Shown piece by piece: positions 22,468 to 31,126 of a stretch of 31,195 nucleotides of DNA. The translations under genes and the position numbers were made by a program. The notes below the pieces were generated by a model. It was not told where the DNA came from, searched no databases, and saw only the letters and a program-made list of their open reading frames with translations. The stretch is from JBKEBX01 sp047974615 (lineage in GTDB: Bacteria > Bacillota > Clostridia > Lachnospirales > CAMZNU01). Numbering within the stretch: position 1 is the stretch's first letter; every line of letters starts with the position of its first letter. The DNA is taken from NCBI GenBank assembly GCA_047974615.1, contig JBKECM010000036.1, positions 1-31,195 on the forward strand, in the 5' to 3' direction.

Positions 22468-23627
22468 TATTTTTTCCTTTTTTTATTAGTAGGTTTTACA
22501 AGACGTAATATTTTTATTTGTGCTAAAATTTCTTCACATAAAAGTTGTGCTTCTTCTACTGTATTTTCGTAAGATATACCTATTCTTATTGTGCCAAGTA
22601 GCCTTTCTTTATCATAGCCATAGGTACTAAGTACGTTGTTGTTGCCATTATTACAAGCTGTTCCCGTCGAAACAAATATTTTTTTTGATAGTTCAAGGGC
22701 GTGCAGAAGGACTTCTCCTCTTACATCTTTAACATATAAACTTAAAATAAAAGGGCTAAAATTTTCAACTGAACCATTTAGGTATATTTCATTATCATCT
22801 GTACATAGTTCAATTAATTTATCTTTAATTATCGTAACTTTTTTGTAGTTTTCATCTAAGTTACTAAAAGCTTCTTTTGTAGCTATTGTAAAGGCACCTA
22901 TACCTGAAACGTTCACTGTTGATGGACGTAAACTGTTTTCTTGATGTCCTCCATAAAAAAGAGGCGTTATATTAATATTTTTACCTTTGTAAAAGCCACC
23001 AACACCTTTTACTCCCATAATTTTGTGAGAAGAAAAAGAGTAAAAATCTATTAAAGAATGTTTTAAAGAAAATTTATACTTTCCAAAGCCTTGTACGCCG
23101 TCAACGTGAAATAGGGTATTTTTATTAACTTCTTTAATTGTTTTTCCTATTTCTTCAATAGGAAAAATAGCACCTGTTTCATTATTTATATGCATAATAG
23201 AAACTAAAATTGTTTCTTTTTTTATTGCATTTCTTAATTCATTAATATCTATTTGACCCAAACCGTTAACTGGTAGAAATGTTATGTCAAAGCCTTCTTT
23301 TTCTAAAAATCTATATACTTCAGTTACACTTGGGTGTTCACTTTTTTGTGTTATAAAGTGTGGATTTTTATTTTTATGAAATTTTGCAACACCTTGAATA
23401 ATCATATTATTACTTTCTGTTGCACTTGAAGTGAAAATAAGTTCATCATAGTTTACACCTAAAAATGAACTTATTGTTTTTTTACAGTCTGTTACATAGT
23501 TTTCCGACCAAACGCCCATAAGGTTAAGGGAGTTAGGGTTACCATATAAGTTTTCATTTATACGATTAAACTCTTTTAGTGCGTTTTCTGAAACCTTTGT
23601 AGTGGCACAGTTATCAAAATAAATCAT
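22467..23627 (-). CDS. Cysteine desulfurase (NifS/IscS type) paired with ThiI
   Basis: A PLP enzyme of 386 residues that takes sulfur from cysteine. The PLP lysine is K202 in SFSSHKIMGVKG and the active cysteine is C325 in STGTACNNG, where most relatives have ACSSG or similar. Further family marks are YFDNCATT at the N-terminus, INNETGAI and HVDGVQG. Its position before thiI, with a one-base overlap, points to tRNA thiolation as main job (the Bacillus NifZ-ThiI arrangement) rather than general iron-sulfur cluster assembly; no iscU or sufU gene is in the window. It begins 6 bp after rsmE. Confidence 0.92.
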   Translation of the reverse strand: MIYFDNCATTKVSENALKEFNRINENLYGNPNSLNLMGVWSENYVTDCKKTISSFLGVNYDELIFTSSATESNNMIIQGVAKFHKNKNPHFITQKSEHPSVTEVYRFLEKEGFDITFLPVNGLGQIDINELRNAIKKETILVSIMHINNETGAIFPIEEIGKTIKEVNKNTLFHVDGVQGFGKYKFSLKHSLIDFYSFSSHKIMGVKGVGGFYKGKNINITPLFYGGHQENSLRPSTVNVSGIGAFTIATKEAFSNLDENYKKVTIIKDKLIELCTDDNEIYLNGSVENFSPFILSLYVKDVRGEVLLHALELSKKIFVSTGTACNNGNNNVLSTYGYDKERLLGTIRIGISYENTVEEAQLLCEEILAQIKILRLVKPTNKKRKK

Positions 23628-23633
23628 AGGTAC

Positions 23634-24365
23634 CTACATTTCTAATTCATAAATTATGTTGCTTAAAATATTTAATGGTGCTGTTTCTGTACGTAATATT
23701 CTTTTACCCAAAGTTATGGGCACAAAACCTAGTGAAGTAAGGGTTTCTATTTCTTCTGTAGCTATACCACCTTCACTACCAATAAACACATTTATTTTCT
23801 TATTTTCAATATTTTTTGCAGTAAGTAAAGATTTTAAAGTTTTAATTTCTTCTTTTTCATAGGCTACAATATTAATACTATCTTTAAAATTAAATTTTGA
23901 TAATTCTTTAAAATTAATAGGTGAATTTACTTTTGGTATAATACCTCTGCCACATTGATAGCTTGCACTTTCAGATATTTTTAAAAGTCTATCGGCTTTA
24001 TCACTTGATTTTTTGTTAATTTTTGCTATGCAAAATTTTGTTTCTACTGGTGTAATCTCAGAAACTCCAAGTTCTACAGATTTTTGTATTATATATTCTA
24101 GCTTGTCCTGTTTAGGTAAACCTTGAAAAAGATGAATATAAGTTTTTGGTTCTGTATCGTTTTCTTTTATTTCTAAAACTTCTAAATTAACATAGTTTTT
24201 CTCTATTTCTATTATTTTAGAAATATAGTCTAATTTGTTATATGAAAGATAAATAATATCATCGATTTTCATACGTAAAACCTTTACAATATGATTGTAA
24301 CTTTCGCCTTCTAAAAATATTTTGTTATCTTTTATGTTTGTTTCATTTATAAAAAATCTTTGCAT
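23634..24365 (-). CDS. rsmE: 16S rRNA m3U1498 methyltransferase RsmE
   Basis: A 243-residue SPOUT-fold methyltransferase that methylates U1498 of 16S rRNA. The N-terminal PUA-like domain has GESYNHIVKVLRMKIDD; the C-terminal trefoil-knot part has FIGSEGGIATEEIE and LGKRILRTETAPLN, the SAM-binding region. Length is normal. It starts only one base after the prmA stop, with its ribosome site inside prmA, and is followed by the desulfurase gene after 6 bp. The order prmA-rsmE is conserved in Bacillota. Confidence 0.93.
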   Translation of the reverse strand: MQRFFINETNIKDNKIFLEGESYNHIVKVLRMKIDDIIYLSYNKLDYISKIIEIEKNYVNLEVLEIKENDTEPKTYIHLFQGLPKQDKLEYIIQKSVELGVSEITPVETKFCIAKINKKSSDKADRLLKISESASYQCGRGIIPKVNSPINFKELSKFNFKDSINIVAYEKEEIKTLKSLLTAKNIENKKINVFIGSEGGIATEEIETLTSLGFVPITLGKRILRTETAPLNILSNIIYELEM

Positions 24366-24366
24366 A

Positions 24367-25332
24367 CTATTTCTTTCTTGCTACAAGGCAAACCCAACCC
24401 TCTTTATGGAGTGTTTCTACTACTTCAAAGTTTAGTTCTAATAGTCTAGTAACTACATCGTTTTCTCTTGTATCTATAATACCACTCATAATATAAAAGC
24501 CATTATCATTTATACAATCTTTTACAAAGTCAGAAATATTTATTATTACATCTGCTACTATGTTTGCAAAAATAAGGTCATATTTTTTGCTTTTGATTTT
24601 TTCAACTAAGGAATCATCAGTTAAAATATTGCCTGTAAGTACCTTATAAGTATCTTTTGTAATATCATTAAGTGATGCATTACTATATGCAACTGCTTCT
24701 GCATTCTCATCAATGTCGACAGCAATGGCATTTTTACTACCTAAAAGTAATGCTACTATGGAAAGTATACCACTTCCACAACCTAAATCTAATACTTCAT
24801 CATTTGCAGTTATATATTTTTGACCTTGTTCTATACACATAGCAGTTGAGTGATGTAAACCTGTTCCGAAAACGTGACCCGGATCTATTTGTAGTACTAT
24901 ATCTGTAGGTTCTTTTGCATATTCTTCCCATGTTGGCTTTACAACAACATTACCAATTTTAAAAGGCTTATAGTATTTTTTCCAGTTATCAACCCAGTCT
25001 TTTTCGTCTACATCTTTTGTTTCTAGTGTATATTCAAAAATAAAGTCTAAGTCTTTTTTGTTTACTGTTTCTAATAAATTTTTTACACCTTTAAGTAGTT
25101 CAGCACCATAACCATTTTTTGAAACATAAAAAGTTATGATTACATTGGGGTTGTTACGTTCTAAAAGTTCATCTTCGATAAAATCCCATGTTGCTTCTCT
25201 ATTTTCAATGAAATCTTTAAATTCCATATCATCATCTACAGACCAACCATTAATGTTGTTTTCTAATAAAAAAAATGATATTAATTCTACACTTTCGTGA
25301 TTTGTTGTTATTTTACTTTCTATCCATTCCAT
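24367..25332 (-). CDS. prmA: Ribosomal protein L11 methyltransferase PrmA
   Basis: A 321-residue SAM-dependent enzyme that trimethylates ribosomal protein L11. The N-terminal substrate-recognition domain begins MEWIESKI; the linker carries DPGHVFGTGLHHST, a PrmA hallmark; the methyltransferase domain has VLDLGCGSGILSI and the FANIVADVI catalytic-loop motif. Length fits the Bacillota type. It follows apeB after 18 bp and is followed by rsmE after one base. Confidence 0.94.
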   Translation of the reverse strand: MEWIESKITTNHESVELISFFLLENNINGWSVDDDMEFKDFIENREATWDFIEDELLERNNPNVIITFYVSKNGYGAELLKGVKNLLETVNKKDLDFIFEYTLETKDVDEKDWVDNWKKYYKPFKIGNVVVKPTWEEYAKEPTDIVLQIDPGHVFGTGLHHSTAMCIEQGQKYITANDEVLDLGCGSGILSIVALLLGSKNAIAVDIDENAEAVAYSNASLNDITKDTYKVLTGNILTDDSLVEKIKSKKYDLIFANIVADVIINISDFVKDCINDNGFYIMSGIIDTRENDVVTRLLELNFEVVETLHKEGWVCLVARKK

Positions 25333-25350
25333 TTATTTTATTAAACCTTT

Positions 25351-26646
25351 CTATTGACCAAAAAATTTTGTAAATAAGTCGATACTATGCATTGTGTCAA
25401 GTGCACCACCGTTTTCACGTATTGAGTGCATACTAAGCATTGACATACCCATATCACATACAGGGATAGTAAGTTTGCTACTCATCATAGGGCCTATTGT
25501 AGAGCCACCTAAGGCATCGGAACGATCTATATATTGTTGTATAGGAATATTGTTTTCCTTTGCTAATGCCATAATTTCTGCTGCAACTTTTCCATTCGTT
25601 GCATATCTTGCACCAGAAGTATATTTTATAATCATACCTTTGTTAGGGTAAGTTGGTGATGTTGGATCACATTTTTCAGGGTAGTTTGGGTGTTTTCCAT
25701 GACCTGAGTCGGCTGAAATCATCTTCGAGTTTACACAAGCACGTAAAAAGTCTTCTTCTTCTTTTTCAGAAAGTCCAATAGTTATTCTACGTAAAGTATT
25801 CATTACAAATTGTGAGTCGCCACCTTGTGCTGTTTTTGAGCCAATTTCTTCATCATCAACACATATTAAAACTTTTGTTGCTTTAGTTTTTGATGAGCTT
25901 ATCAATGCTTTGTAGCCTGTAAAACAAAGCCATAAGTCATCAAGACGTGCAGAGGATAACATATCTTCGTTATAGCCTATAATTTGCCCTTTTAAGCTAT
26001 CATACAAAAATAAATCAAAGTCTAATATATCTTCTTTTTGCACCTCTAATTCTTTTCCTATAATATCAAGTAAAAAATTATCTTTTTCTAAAGTATCATT
26101 AACAAAGCCTATAATAGGTAAAGTATCTACCTGCTTATTAAAATTATAACCTGCATTTACTTCTCTGTTTTGGTGTATACAAAGGCTTGGAATAACTAAA
26201 ATAGGTTTTGATATATTTAAAAGCTTGCTTTCCATACCTGTTTTTGTTTTCACAAAAACTTCTCCAGCAAGGCTTAAAGGTCTATCGAGCCACGTAAATA
26301 AAATTGCACCCCCATAGCCTTCTGTATTCAATTTTAAATAATGGTCATAGGTTACCATTTCTGGACTTGGCTTAATTTTAAAACATGGAGCATCTGTATG
26401 GGCACCAATTAAGTTGAAACCATTTTCTGACACTTTTTCAGAACCTGTTTCAAAAGCAATTAAAGAAGTACCATTTTTTGTAAGAAAATACTTGTTACTT
26501 GGATTTAATGACCATTTATCTTTTTCAAATAATTCAGTAAAGCCATCTTTTAATAATTTTTCTGCCAATGTTTTCACTGCAAAATGTGGTGTAGGACTTT
26601 CGTAAATAAAATCTAAAAGTTCTAAGTTTATATTTTTATGTGACAT
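25351..26646 (-). CDS. apeB: M18 family aminopeptidase
   Basis: A 431-residue zinc aminopeptidase of family M18 (ApeB/DAP type), probably releasing N-terminal residues from cytoplasmic peptides. Metal-site motifs are GAHTDAPCFKIKP (H83, D85), CVDDEEIGSKTAQGG and the late SMHSIRENGG. Length is usual. The ribosome site on the minus strand is TAGGAGGTAATATT. It is the first gene of the operon apeB-prmA-rsmE-nifS-thiI, with a plausible promoter about 90 bp upstream. There is no clear functional tie to the RNA-modification genes after it. Confidence 0.9.
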   Translation of the reverse strand: MSHKNINLELLDFIYESPTPHFAVKTLAEKLLKDGFTELFEKDKWSLNPSNKYFLTKNGTSLIAFETGSEKVSENGFNLIGAHTDAPCFKIKPSPEMVTYDHYLKLNTEGYGGAILFTWLDRPLSLAGEVFVKTKTGMESKLLNISKPILVIPSLCIHQNREVNAGYNFNKQVDTLPIIGFVNDTLEKDNFLLDIIGKELEVQKEDILDFDLFLYDSLKGQIIGYNEDMLSSARLDDLWLCFTGYKALISSSKTKATKVLICVDDEEIGSKTAQGGDSQFVMNTLRRITIGLSEKEEEDFLRACVNSKMISADSGHGKHPNYPEKCDPTSPTYPNKGMIIKYTSGARYATNGKVAAEIMALAKENNIPIQQYIDRSDALGGSTIGPMMSSKLTIPVCDMGMSMLSMHSIRENGGALDTMHSIDLFTKFFGQ

Positions 26647-26734
26647 AATATTACCTCCTATGTATACAAATATTTTAAAATATGTAAGTTTTAATTTTGT
26701 CCTTGCTTATTCTATAATAAAGACTACTATATTT

Positions 26735-26763
26735 ATTTTACTATTTTTATCAGTTTTTATCAA
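26735..26763 (-). promoter_or_regulatory. Sigma-A promoter of the apeB-prmA-rsmE-nifS-thiI operon
   Basis: On the minus strand: TTGATA (26763-26758), 17 bp spacer, TAAAAT (26740-26735). Confidence 0.55.
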
Positions 26764-26903
26764 GGGTAAGTTTTATTTAAAATTTCGTAGATAATATAAT
26801 AAATTATATAAAAATTTGTTAACAATTAAAAATCCTATGTTTTTTTTGAAAAAAGTAATAAAATATACTTAATATTACATAATAAATCTATATAAGTTAT
26901 AGG

Positions 26904-26932
26904 TTGACATATTGTATAAAATGAATTAAAAT
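26904..26932 (+). promoter_or_regulatory. Sigma-A promoter of potABCD
   Basis: Perfect TTGACA (26904-26909), 17 bp spacer, TAAAAT (26927-26932); transcription would start near 26939. Confidence 0.75.
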
Positions 26933-26952
26933 AAGATGAACTATGTTTTTTT

Positions 26953-26981
26953 AACAGGACGAAAAAAAGTCTTGTTTTTTT
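26953..26981 (+). terminator. Terminator-like hairpin in the potA leader
   Basis: AACAGGAC (26953-26960), loop GAAAAAAA, GTCTTGTT (26969-26976), then TTTTT. The stem pairs at every position with one G-U pair. It lies about 14 bases after the expected transcription start and 42 bp before potA, so it could act as an attenuator. A competing pairing of the A7 loop with the T7 tract can be drawn. Confidence 0.55.
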
Positions 26982-27022
26982 AGTGTCAAAACCTTAATAA
27001 AAATCCTAGGAGGCAATGAAAA

Positions 27023-28090
27023 TTGAACAATGAATCTACTGAAAAAGTACTTGTTGAATTAAAAAACATTTCTAAGTCATATGGCGATAATAACGTATTA
27101 AATGATTTTAGTTTATCCGTAAAAGAAAATAGCTTTATTACGCTACTTGGCCCATCTGGTTGTGGAAAGACCACCACACTAAGGATTATTGGCGGTTTTG
27201 AGGTCGCTGATTTTGGTGAAGTTTTATTTGATGGAAAAGATATTACAAAATTACCACCTAATCTGAGACCTATTAATACTGTTTTTCAAAAATACGCTTT
27301 GTTTCCAAATATGACAGTAGGCGAAAATATTGCTTTTGGCCTTACACTTAAAAAAATAGATAAAAAAGAAATTGAAGTTGAAGTTGAAAAGATGCTAGAG
27401 CTTGTAGAACTACGAGGTTTTAGCGATAGAGATATTTCATCTTTATCGGGTGGGCAACAACAAAGAGTTGCTATTGCTCGCGCTTTAATAAATAGACCTA
27501 AGCTTTTGCTACTTGACGAACCTCTTGGAGCATTAGATTTAAAGTTACGTAAAGAAATGCAACGTGAACTTAAAAATATGCAAAAAAACCTTGGTATTAC
27601 ATTTATATATGTTACACACGACCAAGAAGAAGCTTTAACTATGTCTGATACTATTATCGTTATGAAAGATGGAATAGTGCAACAGATGGGTACTGCTGAA
27701 GATATATACAATGAACCTAAAAATGCTTATGTTGCTGATTTTATTGGAGAAAGCAACATATATTCTGGCATTATGATAAAAGATTGCCTAGTTGAACTTT
27801 TTGAACGAAAACTTGACTGTATAGATGGTGGCTTCGCTGAAAATCAAGAAGTTGATGTTGTAATTCGACCTGAAGATATAGACCTTGTAACTATTGAAGA
27901 AGGCCACTATATTGGTGAAATTCACGATATAATTTTTAAAGGTGTACACTATGAGATGATAGTGGATATTATGCACAATAATCAAAAGACAACAATGAAA
28001 GTACATTCAACAGATTTACCTAAGGATAAAAAAGTTGGTGTTTTTATTGAGCCTGATGCTTTACATATTATGCATAAGTCTAAAGTTTAG
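27023..28090 (+). CDS. potA: Polyamine ABC transporter ATP-binding protein PotA
   Basis: A 355-residue ATPase that powers spermidine/putrescine import. Walker A is GPSGCGKTT (43-51), the Q-loop is FQKYALF, the signature is LSGGQQQ (141-147), and Walker B is LLLLDEP (161-167). A C-terminal TOBE-like regulatory domain (about 270-355) fits PotA/MalK-type ATPases. The start is TTG at 27023, nine bases after TAGGAGG; a nearer ATG at 27016 is out of frame and stops after five codons. It is the first gene of potABCD, 11 bp before potB. Confidence 0.92.
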   Translation: MNNESTEKVLVELKNISKSYGDNNVLNDFSLSVKENSFITLLGPSGCGKTTTLRIIGGFEVADFGEVLFDGKDITKLPPNLRPINTVFQKYALFPNMTVGENIAFGLTLKKIDKKEIEVEVEKMLELVELRGFSDRDISSLSGGQQQRVAIARALINRPKLLLLDEPLGALDLKLRKEMQRELKNMQKNLGITFIYVTHDQEEALTMSDTIIVMKDGIVQQMGTAEDIYNEPKNAYVADFIGESNIYSGIMIKDCLVELFERKLDCIDGGFAENQEVDVVIRPEDIDLVTIEEGHYIGEIHDIIFKGVHYEMIVDIMHNNQKTTMKVHSTDLPKDKKVGVFIEPDALHIMHKSKV

Positions 28091-28101
28091 GAGGTATAGT
28101 T

Positions 28102-28911
28102 TTGAAAATTAAAAACTTATCTATACCTTATTCTATATGGCTTGTAATCTTTATAGTTATACCTATGCTTTTAGTTTTATATTATTCTTTTACTGTTTCT
28201 GGGGAGTTTACCCTTGAAGGTTATAAAAGAATCATCGATCCTTTATATATAGGTGTTATTCTTAAATCCGTTAAACTTGCCTTTTTTTCTACGGTGTGGT
28301 GTGTTCTTATAGGATATCCTATCGCATATATTTTAGCTAAACAAGAGTTTGTAACTAAAGAGTTTTTAATATTCTTGTTTGTTGCTCCTATGTGGCTTAA
28401 TGCTTTAGTGCGTACATATTCATGGCTTACTATTTTAGAAAATAATGGTCTTATAAATAGCTTTTTAGCTTTTTTAGGCTTTGAAAAAGTGCAGTTACTA
28501 TATACTGATTTTGCTGTAATGCTTGGTATGGTATATAATTTTTTACCTTTTATGATACTACCTATATTTACAGTCTTAAGAAAGCTAGATAAAAGTTTAA
28601 TTGAGGCTGCCAGTGACCTTGGGGCTACTTGGATTCAAACTTTTAGAAAGATAATTATTCCATTATCTTTAGGTGGCGTTATAAGTGGTGCGACTATGGT
28701 ATTTATGCCAGCTCTTACTACTTTTGCTATATCTAATATACTAGGTGGTGGACAATATATTTTAGTAGGTAACTTAATAGAACAACAATTTTTAAGAGTT
28801 GGGGACTGGAACTTTGGTTCTGCTTTAAGTTTACTTATTATTACTGTTATTTTAATTACTATGATTATTTTCCCTGAAAGTGAAAATGCTGAAAGGGGTG
28901 GATTGTTTTAA
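28102..28911 (+). CDS. potB: Polyamine ABC transporter permease PotB
   Basis: A 269-residue inner-membrane permease with about six hydrophobic helices, the first at IWLVIFIVIPMLLVLYYSF. The cytoplasmic EAA loop reads EAASDLGATWIQTFRKIIIP, the docking site for PotA. The start is TTG at 28102 after AGGAGGTATAG. The stop overlaps the potC start (TAATG), giving translational coupling. The substrate is inferred from the whole operon. Confidence 0.92.
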   Translation: MKIKNLSIPYSIWLVIFIVIPMLLVLYYSFTVSGEFTLEGYKRIIDPLYIGVILKSVKLAFFSTVWCVLIGYPIAYILAKQEFVTKEFLIFLFVAPMWLNALVRTYSWLTILENNGLINSFLAFLGFEKVQLLYTDFAVMLGMVYNFLPFMILPIFTVLRKLDKSLIEAASDLGATWIQTFRKIIIPLSLGGVISGATMVFMPALTTFAISNILGGGQYILVGNLIEQQFLRVGDWNFGSALSLLIITVILITMIIFPESENAERGGLF

Positions 28912-29723
28912 TGAATAATAAAAAAATATTATTAATACAAAAGATTTACTTACTTTTAGTTTTGATTTTTATGTATGCACCTATTCTTATTTTGATTATA
29001 TTTAGTTTTAACGAAAGTAAGTCACGTGCAAATTTTACTGGATTTACTTTTAAATGGTACATTGAACTTTTTCAAGATAGTCAAATACTTGAAGCCACTA
29101 TGTATACTGTTATTATTGCTATTGTATCTTCCGTTGTTGCAACTATTATCGGTATCATTACCGTTATCGGTCTTGGAGCATTAAAAAATAAAAATCGTAA
29201 ATGGATTTTAACTTTAAATAATATTCCTATTTTAAATCCAGATATTGTTACTGGTATTTCTTTAATGATTTTATTTATCACTTTTATAAATATACTTGGT
29301 TTTGGACAACTTGGATTTTTCACAATTTTGCTTGCCCATATAATATTTAATATACCTTATGCTATTTTAACTATTTTACCAAAGTATCAAAGTTTAGATA
29401 AAAACTTACTAGAGGCAGCTCTTGATCTTGGTGCTACACAAAAACAAGCTATAATGAAAGTAATATTACCTGAACTTAGCACTTCAATAGTTTCGGCTCT
29501 TATGCTTACTATTACTTTATCTCTTGATGACTTCATTATAAGTTTCTTCACTACAGGTGGTGGAGTAAGTAATATTTCAATACTTGTATATAGTATGGCA
29601 AGACGTGGTATTAACCCTAAAATTAATGCGTTGTCAACTTTGCTTTTTGCTTTTGTAATTGTAATTTTAATACTTAATAACTTCGTTATAAGTAAAAATA
29701 AGAAAAATAAAAAAATGAATTGA
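28911..29723 (+). CDS. potC: Polyamine ABC transporter permease PotC
   Basis: A 270-residue permease partner of PotB with about six membrane helices, the first around IYLLLVLIFMYAPILILIIF. The EAA loop is EAALDLGATQKQAIMKVILP. The conserved SLDDFIISFFTTG near the C-terminus is typical of PotC. The start ATG overlaps the potB stop by one base. The C-terminus is Lys/Asn-rich. A short ATCGAG/CTCGGT hairpin (about 29755-29770) lies before potD. Confidence 0.92.
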   Translation: MNNKKILLIQKIYLLLVLIFMYAPILILIIFSFNESKSRANFTGFTFKWYIELFQDSQILEATMYTVIIAIVSSVVATIIGIITVIGLGALKNKNRKWILTLNNIPILNPDIVTGISLMILFITFINILGFGQLGFFTILLAHIIFNIPYAILTILPKYQSLDKNLLEAALDLGATQKQAIMKVILPELSTSIVSALMLTITLSLDDFIISFFTTGGGVSNISILVYSMARRGINPKINALSTLLFAFVIVILILNNFVISKNKKNKKMN

Positions 29724-29822
29724 TAAAGAGTTTTTATTGAATTTGTTGCATTTTATCGAGATTGCTCGGTATAAAAAATGATAATTAAGTTTATAAAATA
29801 CATTTTAATAAAGGAGAAAAAA

Positions 29823-30851
29823 TTGAAAAAATTAATATTTATATCTACATTAATTGGCGTTGCTACGGTTTTAAGTAGTTGTGGCAAGGAAAACGCTGAA
29901 AAATTATACATATATAACTGGGGCGACTACATAGAGGAAAGTCTTATTGATGACTTTGAAAATGAAACTGGAATTGATGTTATATATGAAACTTATGCTT
30001 CAAATGAAGCTATGTACCAAAAAATTAAATCTGGTGGCTCAAACTATGACATATTAATTCCTTCGGACTATATGATTGAAAAGTTAGTAAATGAGGATAT
30101 GTTACAACCTTTAGACTACTCTTTAATTCCAAACTACGATTATGTTTTAGAAGATTTAAAAGGTATGTCATTTGACCCTGAAAATCAATATACTGTTCCA
30201 TATATGTGGGGAACTGTTGGTATCGCTTATAACAAAAGTTTAGTTGATAAACCTACTTCATGGAGTGTTTTATTTGATAAAAGTAACTCTGGTGAAATAT
30301 TTATGTATGACTCTAGTCGTGACTTGCTTATGGTTGGTCTAAAATATTTAGGTTATTCTATGAATACTACAAATGAGGCAGAAATACAAGATGCACGTGA
30401 TTTGCTTATAGCGCAAAAGCCTTTAGTACAAGCTTATCTTGATGATAGTGTAAAAGATAAGATGATAGGCGAAGAAGGTACTTATGCCGTTGTTTATTCT
30501 GGTGATGCTGTTTATATGTCACAAGAAAACGAAAACATAGGTTATAGCGTTCCAGATGAAGGTAGTAATGTTTGGGTTGACTCTTTAGTTATACCTAAAG
30601 ATGCTAAAAATGTTTTAAATGCACATACTTTCATAAACTTTATTATGGAAAAGGAAAATGCAAAAATAAATTCTGAATATATCGGTTACACTACTACAAA
30701 TTCAGAAACACTTGAAATAATAGATGAAGCACTTTTAAATGCTGAAGGTTATAGTGTTGAAGTTGATATGTCTAAAATGGAAATTTATAGCGATTTAGGT
30801 AAGGCTGTAAGTCTATACGATAGAGCTTTCACTGAAATTTTAGCAAACTAA
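29823..30851 (+). CDS. potD: Polyamine-binding lipoprotein PotD
   Basis: A substrate-binding lipoprotein of 342 residues. The N-terminus MKKLIFISTLIG...VLSSC is a lipoprotein signal with acylated C20. After it, YIYNWGDYIEESLIDDFE, ILIPSDYMIEKL and VPYMWGTVGIAYNK are typical PotD segments, with Trp and Asp residues that line the polyamine site in the family. I start at TTG 29823, six bases after AAGGAG; the longer frame from ATG 29778 has no ribosome site and would put extra charged residues before the signal. It is the last gene of potABCD and is followed by a terminator. Confidence 0.92.
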   Translation: MKKLIFISTLIGVATVLSSCGKENAEKLYIYNWGDYIEESLIDDFENETGIDVIYETYASNEAMYQKIKSGGSNYDILIPSDYMIEKLVNEDMLQPLDYSLIPNYDYVLEDLKGMSFDPENQYTVPYMWGTVGIAYNKSLVDKPTSWSVLFDKSNSGEIFMYDSSRDLLMVGLKYLGYSMNTTNEAEIQDARDLLIAQKPLVQAYLDDSVKDKMIGEEGTYAVVYSGDAVYMSQENENIGYSVPDEGSNVWVDSLVIPKDAKNVLNAHTFINFIMEKENAKINSEYIGYTTTNSETLEIIDEALLNAEGYSVEVDMSKMEIYSDLGKAVSLYDRAFTEILAN

Positions 30852-30860
30852 TTGTATAAT

Positions 30861-30903
30861 AGAAAAATATTTTTTGTTAAGGCAGAAAGTATTTTTCTTT
30901 TTT
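30861..30903 (+). terminator. Terminator of potABCD
   Basis: AGAAAAATA (30861-30869) pairs with TATTTTTCT (30890-30898), 20-base loop, followed by a T-run to 30903. Confidence 0.65.
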
Positions 30904-31053
30904 AATTATAAGTTTTAAATATTGCAGTACTAATGCTAAATAACAGCAATTTAAAATAGGCTGTATTTATGACAATGACCGTCGAAAGTCCAACAAAAGA
31001 TTTTCTTTAGTAGTAAATTTTAAGTAGAAAAGTTTGCCTTTTATTAATATTAA
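30904..31053. other. Non-coding stretch after potD
   Basis: No ORF with a ribosome site is seen. A TGCCTT/AAGGCA inverted repeat (about 31035-31057) runs into the start of repeat copy 3. Confidence 0.5.
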
Positions 31054-31126
31054 GGCAACCTCTAAAAACCCCAGTATTTTTAATTTTCTATAAATTTTCA
31101 AAATTTCTGCGTCAGCTTCTCCTAGC
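31054..31126 (-). repeat. Partial copy 3 of the MITE-like element
   Basis: It starts with GGCAACCTCTAAAAACCCC, the other terminal type, and follows the reverse complement of copy 2 for about 73 bases up to CCTAGC. It then diverges (GAGGGTGCTG...). It is in the same orientation as copy 1. The copy is truncated, or is a variant with a different interior. Sequence from 31127 to the end shows nothing I can assign. Confidence 0.7.

Larger units (their letters stand above)
26647..27022. other. Divergent intergenic region apeB / potA
   Basis: The 376-bp AT-rich region has no ORF. It holds the minus-strand apeB promoter, a short ATATTTTAAAATAT palindrome near 26670-26685, the potA promoter, and a hairpin with T-run between that promoter and potA. 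Confidence 0.6.
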
